DNA of 64,000 nt, taken from the NCBI RefSeq assembly GCF_022601895.1, contig NZ_JAKVIO010000011.1, positions 26,805 through 90,804 on the forward strand, in the 5' to 3' direction. Source of the DNA: Sphingomonas sp. LaA6.9 (GTDB lineage Bacteria; Pseudomonadota; Alphaproteobacteria; Sphingomonadales; Sphingomonadaceae). The notes below the pieces were generated by a model that saw only the letters and a program-made list of their open reading frames with translations, was not told where the DNA came from and made no database searches. The position numbers were made by a program, and so were the translations under genes. Positions 31,051 to 39,560 of the stretch are shown here, in pieces. Position 1 is the first letter of the stretch. Each line of letters opens with the position of its first letter.

Positions 31051-33795
31051 ATGCTCGGTGGCATTGCAAAGGCCATTTTCGGTTCGTCCAACGACCGTTA
31101 CGTCAAGTCGCTCAACAAGATCGTGGCGGAGATCGCGGACTTCGAACCTCAGATGCAGGCGCTCAGCGACGATGAACTCGCGGCCCAGACCGTCCGCTTT
31201 CGCGCCCGGCTTGAAGATGGCGAAACGCTCGACCAGATCCTGCCAGAAGCCTTCGCCACGGTCCGTGAGGCCGCGGTGCGCGTGCTCGGTATGCGCCATT
31301 TCGACGTGCAGATGATCGGTGGCATCGTGCTCCACCGCGGCGAGATCGCCGAGATGCGCACGGGCGAGGGCAAGACACTGGTCGCGACGCTCGCGGTCTA
31401 TCTGAATGCGCTGCCGGCCACTGGCGTCCATGTCGTTACGGTCAACGACTATCTGGCGCGCCGCGACGCCGACTGGATGGGACAGGTCTACCGCTTCCTC
31501 GGCCTCACCGTCGGCGTGATCGTTCCCAACCTGACCGATCAGCAGCGGCGTGACGCCTATGCTGCAGACATCACCTACGGCACCAACAACGAATTCGGCT
31601 TCGACTATCTTCGCGACAACATGAAGTACGAGCGCGGCCAGATGGTGCAGCGCCCCTTCGCGCATGCGATCGTCGACGAGGTCGATTCGATCCTGATCGA
31701 CGAGGCGCGGACCCCGCTGATCATCTCCGGCCCGACCGACGACAAGTCGGAACTCTACAAGGCCGTCGACATTGTCGTGAAGCAGCTTGTCGCCCAGGAT
31801 TACGAGGTCGACGAGAAGCAGAAGTCGATCATCCTGACCGAGGACGGCACCGAAAAGGCCGAGCGCATGCTCGAGTCGGCCGGGCTGCTCGAGGGCAGCA
31901 ATCTCTACGACTATGAAAACACCCAGGTCGTCCACCACATGAACCAGGCGCTGCGCGCCAACGTCATCTTCAAGCGCGATACCGATTATATCGTGAAGGA
32001 TGGCAAGGTGATCATCATCGACGAGTTCACCGGCCGCATGATGGACGGCCGCCGCTGGTCCGACGGGCTTCACCAGGCGGTCGAGGCCAAGGAAGGCGTG
32101 ACGATCGAGCCCGAGAACCAGACGCTCGCCTCGATTACCTTCCAGAACTATTTCCGCATGTATCCCAAGCTTTCGGGCATGACGGGCACCGCCGCGACCG
32201 AGGCCGCCGAATTCTACGACATCTACAAGATGAATGTCGTCTCGATCCCGACCAACGTCCCCGTCAAGCGCATCGACGAGGAGGACGAGTTCTACAAGAA
32301 CACGATCGACAAGTTCGGCGCGATCGCCAAGGCGATCAAGGAAAAAGCGGACGGTGGACAACCGGTGCTCGTCGGCACGGTCTCTATCGAGAAGTCCGAG
32401 CTGCTTTCGGAGTTCCTCAAGAAGGAGGGCGTCGAGCACAAGGTGCTCAATGCGCGCTATCACGAGATGGAGGCGCATATCGTGGCCCAAGCGGGTCGCG
32501 AAGGCGCGGTGACGATCGCGACCAACATGGCGGGCCGCGGCACCGACATTCAGCTTGGCGGCAACCTCGAATTCCGCGTGAATGACGAACTGGGCGAAAT
32601 GCCTGAAGGCCCCGAGCGTGAGGCGGCGATCGAGCGCATCCGGCACGAGATCGAGGACGAAAAGGCGCGCGTGCTCGCCGCGGGCGGGCTGTTCGTGCTC
32701 GGCACCGAGCGTCACGAGAGCCGCCGCATCGACAACCAGCTGCGCGGCCGTTCAGGCCGTCAGGGCGATCCGGGCCTTTCGCGCTTTTACCTGTCGCTCG
32801 ACGACGATCTGCTGCGCATCTTCGGCCCCGATACGATGTTCGCCAAGATGATGAACTCCAACCTCGCCGATGGCGAAGCGATCGGTTCGCGCTGGCTCTC
32901 CAAGGCGATCGAGACCGCGCAGAAGAAGGTCGAGGCGCGCAACTACGACATCCGCAAGCAGGTCGTCGAATATGACGACGTCATGAACGACCAGCGCAAG
33001 GTGATCTACGAGCAGCGCGCCGACATCATGGATGCCGAAACGGTCGACGACGTCGTCACCGACATGCGCGCCGAAACGGTCAACGGCCTCGTAGCGGACG
33101 CGTGCCCGCCCGAAACCTATCCCGAGCAATGGGATATCGAAGGGTTGAAACAGCGCGTTGCCGATGTGCTCAACATCGCCCCCGATATCGACGCCTGGAC
33201 CAAAGAAGAAGCGGTCGATCCGGAAATGATCGAACAGCGCCTGCAGGAAATCGCGGACGCCGAGGTCGCAGCCAAGATCGCCGACATTCCGGCCGATAGC
33301 TGGGTGCAGGTGGAAAAGAGCATCCTGCTCCAGTCGCTCGATCATCACTGGAAGGACCATCTGGCGACGCTCGATGCGCTCCGTGCGGTGATCCATCTGC
33401 GCGCCTATGCGCAGAAGACGCCGATCAACGAGTATAAGCAGGAAGCCTTCGCCATGTTCGAGCGGATGCTGGGGGCAATCCGCGAGGACGTGACCAAGGT
33501 GATCGCGCATGCGCGCTTCCTTGCGCAGGATGAGCCGCCGCCGCTTCCCGAAATGCCCGATTTCGTTACCGAGCATGTCAGCATGCTCACGGGCCGCGAC
33601 GATACCGACGATATCGACGCCGCGTCGCTGGGGCTGGTTACGACCCGGTTGCCAGCCATGCAGCCCGCGATGGTGAGTGCAGCTCCGATGTCCGACGAAG
33701 ACCCGGCGGCATGGGAAGGCCGTGTCAGCCGCAACTCGCCTTGTCCCTGTGGTTCAGGGCGCAAGTACAAGCACTGCCACGGCGCGCTGCAATAA
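31051..33795 (+). CDS. secA: Preprotein translocase ATPase SecA
   Basis: SecA drives unfolded proteins through SecYEG using ATP. The 914-residue protein has Walker A MRTGEGKT (102-109), the DEAD-like [15 protein letters not shown], and [15 protein letters not shown] of the second nucleotide domain. The C-terminal zinc motif [13 protein letters not shown] (898-910; ligands C898, C900, C909 and H910) binds SecB and lipids. The ATG at 31051 gives [16 protein letters not shown], with AGGA just upstream; the longer frame from 30958 lacks conservation. A hairpin lies directly after the stop. Confidence 0.97.
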   Translation: MLGGIAKAIFGSSNDRYVKSLNKIVAEIADFEPQMQALSDDELAAQTVRFRARLEDGETLDQILPEAFATVREAAVRVLGMRHFDVQMIGGIVLHRGEIAEMRTGEGKTLVATLAVYLNALPATGVHVVTVNDYLARRDADWMGQVYRFLGLTVGVIVPNLTDQQRRDAYAADITYGTNNEFGFDYLRDNMKYERGQMVQRPFAHAIVDEVDSILIDEARTPLIISGPTDDKSELYKAVDIVVKQLVAQDYEVDEKQKSIILTEDGTEKAERMLESAGLLEGSNLYDYENTQVVHHMNQALRANVIFKRDTDYIVKDGKVIIIDEFTGRMMDGRRWSDGLHQAVEAKEGVTIEPENQTLASITFQNYFRMYPKLSGMTGTAATEAAEFYDIYKMNVVSIPTNVPVKRIDEEDEFYKNTIDKFGAIAKAIKEKADGGQPVLVGTVSIEKSELLSEFLKKEGVEHKVLNARYHEMEAHIVAQAGREGAVTIATNMAGRGTDIQLGGNLEFRVNDELGEMPEGPEREAAIERIRHEIEDEKARVLAAGGLFVLGTERHESRRIDNQLRGRSGRQGDPGLSRFYLSLDDDLLRIFGPDTMFAKMMNSNLADGEAIGSRWLSKAIETAQKKVEARNYDIRKQVVEYDDVMNDQRKVIYEQRADIMDAETVDDVVTDMRAETVNGLVADACPPETYPEQWDIEGLKQRVADVLNIAPDIDAWTKEEAVDPEMIEQRLQEIADAEVAAKIADIPADSWVQVEKSILLQSLDHHWKDHLATLDALRAVIHLRAYAQKTPINEYKQEAFAMFERMLGAIREDVTKVIAHARFLAQDEPPPLPEMPDFVTEHVSMLTGRDDTDDIDAASLGLVTTRLPAMQPAMVSAAPMSDEDPAAWEGRVSRNSPCPCGSGRKYKHCHGALQ

Positions 33796-33800
33796 GCGCA

Positions 33801-33840
33801 TTGCGGGCAGGGGCCTCCAGACTCCGTTTCCTGCCCGCAA
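33801..33840 (+). terminator. Putative secA terminator hairpin
   Basis: An 11-bp perfect stem (ttgcgggcagg at 33801-33811 with cctgcccgcaa at 33830-33840) encloses an 18-base loop and begins 5 bases after the secA stop. Position and GC content suit a terminator, but no T-run follows, so termination may need Rho or be partial. Confidence 0.5.
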
Positions 33841-33879
33841 CGGTTGACGTCGGTTGCCCGCGCCGGAGATACTGGCGTC

Positions 33880-35154
33880 ATGGACGAGCTTGAACTGTTC
33901 CAGCGCATGGCGCTCGCGATCGCGATTGGCGCGGTCGTCGGTACCGAGCGCCATTGGCGCGAGCGCGAGGAGAGGGAGGGGCAACGCACTGCGGGGATTC
34001 GCACCTTCACGCTGATCGGCCTGTTCGGTGGTGCGGCCGGTTTGATCGAATATTATCTGGCTGCGGGGACGCAGGCGCCTTCGGGCATTGTCCTCGCGGC
34101 CTTTTTCGTGACATTCACCGGCGCGTTCACGCTCTTTCAATATCGCGAATCCGTCGCCGAGGGGAGCCACAGCGTTACGTCGGTGGTGGCGGCGATGCTC
34201 GTTTTCGCGCTTGGAGCGCTGGCGGTGCTCGGGGACGTGTCGCTGGCATCGGCGGGGGGCGTTGTGCTGCTCGTCATCCTGGCGAGCCGCGAATTTCTCC
34301 ATCGCCTCATGCGTCGACTGCGCTGGGCCGAGTTGCGTTCAGCGATCATACTGCTCGCGCTCACCTTCGTGCTGCTTCCGATCGTTCCGGATGAGCATTT
34401 CGGACCATTTGGCGGCATCTCACCCGCACGAATCCTCGTGCTTGTCATCATCCTCGCGTCGATTTCGTTCTGCGGCTATCTCGCCGTCCGCCTGCTTGGC
34501 TCCTCGCGGGGTGAACTGGTGGCTGGGCTCGTGGGAGGCCTCGTCTCGTCGACAGCGGTAACCATCACCAACGCGCGCCGATCGGGTTCGGACGATGCTG
34601 CAATCGCAGCGCTTTCAGCGGGCGCGATCGGCGCGGGCGCGATATCCTTTTTCCGCACCGCGATCCTCGCGGCGACGCTGGCACCGGCATTGGCCACCGA
34701 ATTGCTGCCGGGGTTGCTGAGCGGAGGCGCGATGATGGTCGGCTATGCGGCAATGCTCGCGCGTCGGGGCGCCCGCGAGCACCCCGAACAGGAACCGAAA
34801 AATCCGTTCGAACTCGGCGCGGTGATCCAGATGGCGCTTCTGCTCGTCGCCGTGGCCTTTCTGGCGCAGGCCGCGAGCCGGATCTTCGGCGATGCCGGGG
34901 TGATAGCCGTTTCAGCGCTCTCGGGACTGGCGGATGTCGACGCGGCGACAGTAACCGTCGCGGGCATGATGGATTCGATACAACTGCGGATCGGCGCGAT
35001 TGCGATCGGCGCGGCCTTGGTCAGCAACATGGTTGCCAAGGCGGCATACGCTACCATGCTCGGATCCGCGCGATTCTATGTCCACATCTGGAGTGCTTCG
35101 CTTGTCGCGCTCTCCGTGGCGGCGCTCTGCCAGCTGGGAGCGAGTTTGGCGTGA
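33880..35154 (+). CDS. MgtC/SapB family membrane protein with DUF4010 domain
   Basis: The 424-residue protein has about 11 to 12 membrane helices. The first 140 residues match the MgtC/SapB type (LALAIGAVVGTERHW with the conserved Glu-Arg, GIRTFTLIGLFGG). The C-terminal part (about 180-420) matches DUF4010 (GGLVSSTAVTITNARRSG and VSALSGLADVDAATV). Its substrate is unknown; MgtC relatives affect Mg2+ homeostasis and ATP synthase. The ATG at 33880 is used because it gives the family N-terminus MDELELFQRMALA. No partner gene adjoins; mazG follows after 112 bases. Confidence 0.87.
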   Translation: MDELELFQRMALAIAIGAVVGTERHWREREEREGQRTAGIRTFTLIGLFGGAAGLIEYYLAAGTQAPSGIVLAAFFVTFTGAFTLFQYRESVAEGSHSVTSVVAAMLVFALGALAVLGDVSLASAGGVVLLVILASREFLHRLMRRLRWAELRSAIILLALTFVLLPIVPDEHFGPFGGISPARILVLVIILASISFCGYLAVRLLGSSRGELVAGLVGGLVSSTAVTITNARRSGSDDAAIAALSAGAIGAGAISFFRTAILAATLAPALATELLPGLLSGGAMMVGYAAMLARRGAREHPEQEPKNPFELGAVIQMALLLVAVAFLAQAASRIFGDAGVIAVSALSGLADVDAATVTVAGMMDSIQLRIGAIAIGAALVSNMVAKAAYATMLGSARFYVHIWSASLVALSVAALCQLGASLA

Positions 35155-35266
35155 CATGCCCCCGTCAAACCCTGCGGGGGAACGTAGCGCGCGCCACTCT
35201 CGGGGGCCATAAGGGTAGTCCCGAACATATCTGCAATTAACATAATGTATATTATCGGACTTACTC

Positions 35267-36061
35267 ATGCAGGAGCGAGCATCATTCATGATATCCCCCC
35301 TCGTTGAAATCATGGCGCGATTGCGCGACCCCGAAACGGGTTGCCCCTGGGACGTCCAGCAGGATTTCGGCACGATTGCCCCCTATACGATCGAGGAAGC
35401 GCACGAGGTCGCCGATGCGATCGCGCGCGGCGACATGGCCGATCTCAAGGACGAACTCGGTGACCTGCTCCTCCAGGTCGTGTTCCATTCGCGCATGGCC
35501 GAGGAAGCCGGGCATTTTTCCATCGGCGATGTCGTTCAGGCGATTTGTGACAAGATGATCCGCCGGCACCCGCATGTCTTCGGCAATTCTGATGCCGACA
35601 CCGGCCTCGCGGTGCGCGGCAACTGGGAAGCGATCAAGGCGGCCGAGCGCGACCAGAAGGAAGACAAGAGCGCGATGGCGCATGTCGCACTGGGCTTGCC
35701 CGCGCTGATGCGCGCCGAAAAACTTCAGCGGCGCGCGGCAAGGACCGGATTCGACTGGCCGGACCCATCGGGAGCGCGTGTCAAGATCGACGAGGAACTC
35801 GCTGAAATAGAAGCGGAACAAACGCCGAATGCGCTGGAGAACGAGTTTGGTGACCTGCTCTTCGCCTGCGTCAACTGGGCGCGCCATCTCGGCGTTGATC
35901 CCGAAGCCGCGCTGCGCCGCGCCAACCGCAAGTTCGAAGCGCGCTTTCGTGCGATGGAAGGCTTTGCCGGCGACGCTTTTGCCGCGCTCTCCCTCGACGA
36001 GAAGGAAGAATTATGGTCGCGCGCCAAGCGCGAGCTTACGCGCCCCGTGGATGCCGCCTGA
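35267..36061 (+). CDS. mazG: Nucleoside triphosphate pyrophosphohydrolase MazG
   Basis: MazG hydrolyses nucleoside triphosphates to monophosphates and lowers (p)ppGpp-related stress nucleotides. The 264-residue protein has two MazG domains. The first carries IEEAHEVADAI and DLKDELGDLLLQVVFHSRM, the E-E-x2-E and E-x2-D metal motif. The second, degenerate one includes IDEELAEIEAE and ENEFGDLLFACVNWARH. CPWDVQQDF is the conserved N-terminal block. An in-frame ATG at 35288 (MISPLVEIMARLRDP) is an alternative start with AGGAG 13 bases upstream. It overlaps the convergent DUF2093 gene by 26 bases. Confidence 0.94.
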   Translation: MQERASFMISPLVEIMARLRDPETGCPWDVQQDFGTIAPYTIEEAHEVADAIARGDMADLKDELGDLLLQVVFHSRMAEEAGHFSIGDVVQAICDKMIRRHPHVFGNSDADTGLAVRGNWEAIKAAERDQKEDKSAMAHVALGLPALMRAEKLQRRAARTGFDWPDPSGARVKIDEELAEIEAEQTPNALENEFGDLLFACVNWARHLGVDPEAALRRANRKFEARFRAMEGFAGDAFAALSLDEKEELWSRAKRELTRPVDAA

Positions 36062-36251
36062 GCCATGCCTCGACCGCCTCGGCCGCACTGATATAGGCTT
36101 CCTGCGCCTCGACGCTCCAATAGGTCAGCTCTTCCAGCGGGATGGGCTGACCCGTCATCGCGCAGAGGACGAAATCCCCGGGCGTGACGATGTCATATTC
36201 GGGTGTGTCGTAGTGAAGCACGGCAAGGCGCGGCTGTGGCGCCGCGCTCAT
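36036..36251 (-). CDS. DUF2093 family small protein
   Basis: The 71-residue protein matches the small alphaproteobacterial DUF2093 family: LHYDTPEYDIVTPGDFVLCAMTGQPIPLEELTYWSVEAQEAY is the body, with the central PGDFVLCAMTG and the YWSVEAQEAY block. No enzymatic function is known. The ATG at 36251 overlaps the hflX stop by four bases (ATGA), so it is read with hflX and hfq. A longer upstream frame overlaps hflX and is rejected. Its end overlaps mazG by 26 bases in the opposite direction. Confidence 0.85.
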   Translation of the reverse strand: MSAAPQPRLAVLHYDTPEYDIVTPGDFVLCAMTGQPIPLEELTYWSVEAQEAYISAAEAVEAWLRRHPRGA

Positions 36252-37549
36252 TGGCGCGCCTCGTAGCGACCCCAGTCGCTGTCGGACATGCGCACTTCGA
36301 AGCGGATCAGGTCCCCCTCCTCGACGCGCTCGATCACCTCGCCATTGGCGTGCAGCCAGGCGATCGCTGCACCGTCGTCGTGCGGCACACGCACCGTCCG
36401 GATGCGATTGCGCTGGGTCAGTTGCGCGGCGACCGTCGCGCGGAGATCTCCGACCCCCTCCCCGCCGAGCGCGGAAAGTATCGCGACATCCTCGCGGCGC
36501 GCGGCTTCGCCGAGAAGTTCCGCGCGCGCGTCGCCAGCGACAAGGTCGAACTTGTTCCATGCCTCGATGACGGGAACACCGTCCGCGCCGGTGATGTCGA
36601 TGCCGATCTCGGCAAGCACCTGCTCGACGTCGGACTTCTGTTCTTCGCTGTCGGGATGCGCGATGTCGCGGACGTGGATGATGATGTCCGCCGCAATCAC
36701 CTCCTCGAGCGTCGCGCGAAAGGCGGCGACGAGCTGCGTGGGCAGGTCGGAGACGAACCCCACAGTGTCGGACAGGATTGCCTTGTCGATCCCCGGCAGC
36801 CGGATCTGGCGCATCGTCGGGTCGAGCGTCGCGAAAAGCAGGTCTTCCGCCATGACGTCAGCACCCGTCATGCGATTGAAAAGCGTTGATTTTCCTGCGT
36901 TTGTGTACCCCACCAGTGCAATCACCGGCCAGGGCGCGCGCTTGCGACGGTCGCGGTGCAGCCCACGCGTGCGGCTGACCTCGGCGAGCTCGCGGCGGAG
37001 CCTGGCCATGCGGTCGCGGATCATCCGGCGGTCGGCCTCGATCTGGGTTTCGCCGGGACCACCGAGAAAGCCGAAGCCGCCGCGCTGGCGCTCGAGGTGG
37101 GTCCAGCTGCGGACCAACCTGCCCGCCTGATAATCGAGATGCGCCAGTTCGACCTGCAGGCGCCCTTCGGCGGTCGCGGCGCGCTCGCCGAAGATTTCGA
37201 GGATCAGCCCGGTACGGTCGATCACCTTGGCCTTGAGCTTGTCCTCGAGGTTGCGTTGCTGGACGGGAGTCACCGCCGCATCGACGATGACGAGCTCAGC
37301 CTCGTCCTGCTGGACGGCAACCGCGAGTTGCTCGACCTGACCGCTGCCGAACAGCGTGGCCGGTTTTGGCTGGCGCAGACGGAACTGCACTTTCCCGACG
37401 ACGTCGATGCCGATCGCCTCGGCAAGCCCCGCCGCCTCCTCGAGGCGCGCGGCTGCGTCCCGCCCGGAACCGCCGGTATCGGGCAAGGCGACGATGGCCC
37501 GGGCGCCGCGCGCCAGGCCATCGTCTTCACCGCGCTGGAAGACCGCCAT
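36248..37549 (-). CDS. hflX: GTPase HflX
   Basis: HflX is a ribosome-associated GTPase that splits stalled or hibernating ribosomes. The 433-residue protein has the N-terminal HflX domain (about 35-190; LFGSGQVEQLAV and GRLQVELAHLDYQAGRLVRS) with a Gly-rich linker RGGFGFLGGPGETQIEADRR. The G domain has G1 GYTNAGKST, G3 DTVGF and G4 NKFD. hfq lies immediately upstream, 3 bases away, the same pairing as in enterobacteria. Downstream is the DUF2093 gene, overlapped by four bases. Confidence 0.95.
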   Translation of the reverse strand: MAVFQRGEDDGLARGARAIVALPDTGGSGRDAAARLEEAAGLAEAIGIDVVGKVQFRLRQPKPATLFGSGQVEQLAVAVQQDEAELVIVDAAVTPVQQRNLEDKLKAKVIDRTGLILEIFGERAATAEGRLQVELAHLDYQAGRLVRSWTHLERQRGGFGFLGGPGETQIEADRRMIRDRMARLRRELAEVSRTRGLHRDRRKRAPWPVIALVGYTNAGKSTLFNRMTGADVMAEDLLFATLDPTMRQIRLPGIDKAILSDTVGFVSDLPTQLVAAFRATLEEVIAADIIIHVRDIAHPDSEEQKSDVEQVLAEIGIDITGADGVPVIEAWNKFDLVAGDARAELLGEAARREDVAILSALGGEGVGDLRATVAAQLTQRNRIRTVRVPHDDGAAIAWLHANGEVIERVEEGDLIRFEVRMSDSDWGRYEARQ

Positions 37550-37552
37550 GGT

Positions 37553-38053
37553 TCAGTCCGCGTCGTCTCCGCTCTCTTCGGCGAGGTTGAGCGGATTGGC
37601 AGGCTGCACGGTCGAAATCGCGTGCTTGTAGACGAGCTGCGAAAGCCCGTCGCGCTGGAGGAGCATGCAGAAAAGATCGAATGCGACGATCTCGCCCTGC
37701 AACATGACACCGTTGACGAGGAACATTGTCACGGGATCGCCCGATTTGTGGACGGCGTTCAGGAACACTTCCTGAAGCGACTTCGATTTTCCGCGTCCCT
37801 CGTTGAACGCGGCCTCGATGGGGGAAAGGTCGATCGCGCCCGCAGGCATCACCGTCGAAATCGCGTGCTTGTAGACCAGCTGCGACTGGCCATCGCGACG
37901 AAGCAGCACCGAGAAATTGTCGAACCAGGTAATGATCCCCTGAAGCTTGACGCCTTTTACGAGGAACATCGTCACGGGGGTCTTCGAGCGTCGCAGGGTA
38001 TTAAGGAAGATATCCTGAAGATTGTTGGTCTTCGCGCTGTTTTTGTCTGGCAT
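37553..38053 (-). CDS. hfq: RNA chaperone Hfq with two tandem Sm domains
   Basis: Hfq helps small RNAs pair with mRNAs. A usual Hfq is 70-100 residues; this one is 166 and holds two full Sm-like units, residues 10-76 and 91-157, joined by a linker ([13 protein letters not shown]). Both have NLQ/SLQ-x2-FLN starts and the Sm2 motif YKHAIST (61-67 and 142-148). Domain 1 keeps the basic rim (R21, R22) and Lys36. Domain 2 has H102 and K103 at the rim and Met117 in place of the distal-face Lys. A hexameric ring could therefore form from three chains. This fused form is known in sphingomonads. Confidence 0.96.
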   Translation of the reverse strand: MPDKNSAKTNNLQDIFLNTLRRSKTPVTMFLVKGVKLQGIITWFDNFSVLLRRDGQSQLVYKHAISTVMPAGAIDLSPIEAAFNEGRGKSKSLQEVFLNAVHKSGDPVTMFLVNGVMLQGEIVAFDLFCMLLQRDGLSQLVYKHAISTVQPANPLNLAEESGDDAD

Positions 38054-38168
38054 TGGCTACCATTCCTTTTTTCTTGGCGGATCGTGGTCCGCATTCGCCT
38101 GTTAGCACAGGCATGGCCGGGGGCGTTCTATTTAGGTGTTTTGGGCCGTCACGTCCACCGATGGGGGA

Positions 38169-39557
38169 TTATTCCTCACCATCATGTTTCGCGTCGGCCA
38201 TGCCGAGCAGCTTGAGCTTGCGGTGCAGCGCCGAGCGTTCCATCCCGATAAAGGTCGCGGTACGCGAGATATTTCCCGAAAAACGGCGGATCTGGATTCT
38301 CAGATATTCGCGTTCGAACGTCTCGCGTGCTTCGCGCAGCGGCGCCCCCATGATCGCCGAGGCGGCGTTGCCTACGCCCGATTCCCCCTGGTTCCCCATC
38401 ACCTCCGGCGGCAGCATGTCGAGGTCGATCTGGCCGATCCGGTCGCCGGGTGCGAGGATGATGGTGCGTTCGACGACATTGCGAATCTGGCGGACATTGC
38501 CCGGCCAGTCATAGGCCTGCAGCGCCGCGATCGCGTCGGTCGCGACGACGGGCGTGCGGACGCGCCGCTCATTGGCGTAGCGCGCAACGAAATGCTCGAT
38601 CAGCGCCGGAATATCCTCTCGCCGTTCGGCGAGTGGCGGCAAATGCACGGGCACGACGTTGAGACGGTAATAGAGGTCCTCGCGGAATCGTCCGGCCGCA
38701 ATCTCGGCGGGAAGTTCGCGCGAAGTGACCGAGACGACGCGCAGCTCGACCTTGACCATGCGCTGCCCACCCACGCGCGTGAAACTCTGGTCGGTCAGCA
38801 CGCGCAGGATCTTCGCCTGGGTGGTAAGCGGCATGTCGGCGATCTCGTCGAGGAACAGGGTCCCGCCATGCGCCTGTTCGAGCAGCCCCGGACGAACGAG
38901 CTCGCCGCCCTCCTCTACCCCGAACAGCTCTTCCTCGACACGATCGGGGCTCATCATCGCGGCGCCCACGACGATGAAGGGCGCGGTCGCACGGTTGCTC
39001 CATTTGTGGAGCAGGCGCGCCGCGACCTCTTTGCCGACGCCGGCGGGACCCGTCAGCAGTACTCGGCTTCCGGTTGCCGCCACACGCTTCAGCGTGGCCC
39101 GCACCGCGTTGATCGACGCCGAATTGCCCGTCAGTTCCTCTTCCCGCCCCATCTGCGCCTTCAGCGAGGCGTTTTCCTGTCGCAGCAGTTCGGTTTCGGT
39201 GGCGCGCGAGACGAGGTGAAGGAGCTGCGCTGCCTCGAAGGGCTTTTCGATGAAATCGACCGCGCCGCGCCGGATTGCGGCAACTGCGGTGTCCAGATTG
39301 CCGTGGCCCGACATCATCAGCACCGGGAGCGACGGATCGCGCTGCTTGATTTCGTCGAGCAGTTCGAGCCCGTCGAGCCGCGAGCCCTGCAGCCAGACGT
39401 CGAGCAGAACCAGCGAGGGGCGCCGATCGGCGATCGCCTCGAGCGCGGAATCGCTCCCGCCCGCACTGCGCGCGGCATAGCCTTCATCTTCCAGCACACC
39501 CGAGACAAGGTCGCGGATATCCTGCTCGTCATCGACTATCAGAATGTCTAGCGCCAT
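38169..39557 (-). CDS. ntrX: Nitrogen regulatory response regulator NtrX
   Basis: NtrX pairs with NtrY. The 462-residue protein has a receiver domain with Asp53 (LLDVWLQGSR), an AAA+ domain with Walker A GPAGVGKE (170-177) and Walker [12 protein letters not shown] (231-241), and a C-terminal Fis-type helix-turn-helix (NISRTATFIGMERSALHRKL). The loop that normally carries GAFTGA, needed to contact sigma-54, reads LFGVEEGGELVRPGLLEQA instead. So this protein is probably not a classical sigma-54 activator, as is usual for alphaproteobacterial NtrX. It ends the ntrBC-ntrYX series. Confidence 0.95.
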   Translation of the reverse strand: MALDILIVDDEQDIRDLVSGVLEDEGYAARSAGGSDSALEAIADRRPSLVLLDVWLQGSRLDGLELLDEIKQRDPSLPVLMMSGHGNLDTAVAAIRRGAVDFIEKPFEAAQLLHLVSRATETELLRQENASLKAQMGREEELTGNSASINAVRATLKRVAATGSRVLLTGPAGVGKEVAARLLHKWSNRATAPFIVVGAAMMSPDRVEEELFGVEEGGELVRPGLLEQAHGGTLFLDEIADMPLTTQAKILRVLTDQSFTRVGGQRMVKVELRVVSVTSRELPAEIAAGRFREDLYYRLNVVPVHLPPLAERREDIPALIEHFVARYANERRVRTPVVATDAIAALQAYDWPGNVRQIRNVVERTIILAPGDRIGQIDLDMLPPEVMGNQGESGVGNAASAIMGAPLREARETFEREYLRIQIRRFSGNISRTATFIGMERSALHRKLKLLGMADAKHDGEE

Positions 39558-39560
39558 GGT

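Noticed and set aside
30622..32715. 697-codon minus-strand open frame opposite secA
   Set aside because: Shadow of secA; composition rich in Val-His-Asp-Leu repeats from reversed codons, no motif.
37960..38120. Weak dyad gcggaccacgatccgc upstream of hfq as a riboswitch or autoregulatory hairpin
   Set aside because: Only 5 bp can pair, which is expected by chance at this GC content.
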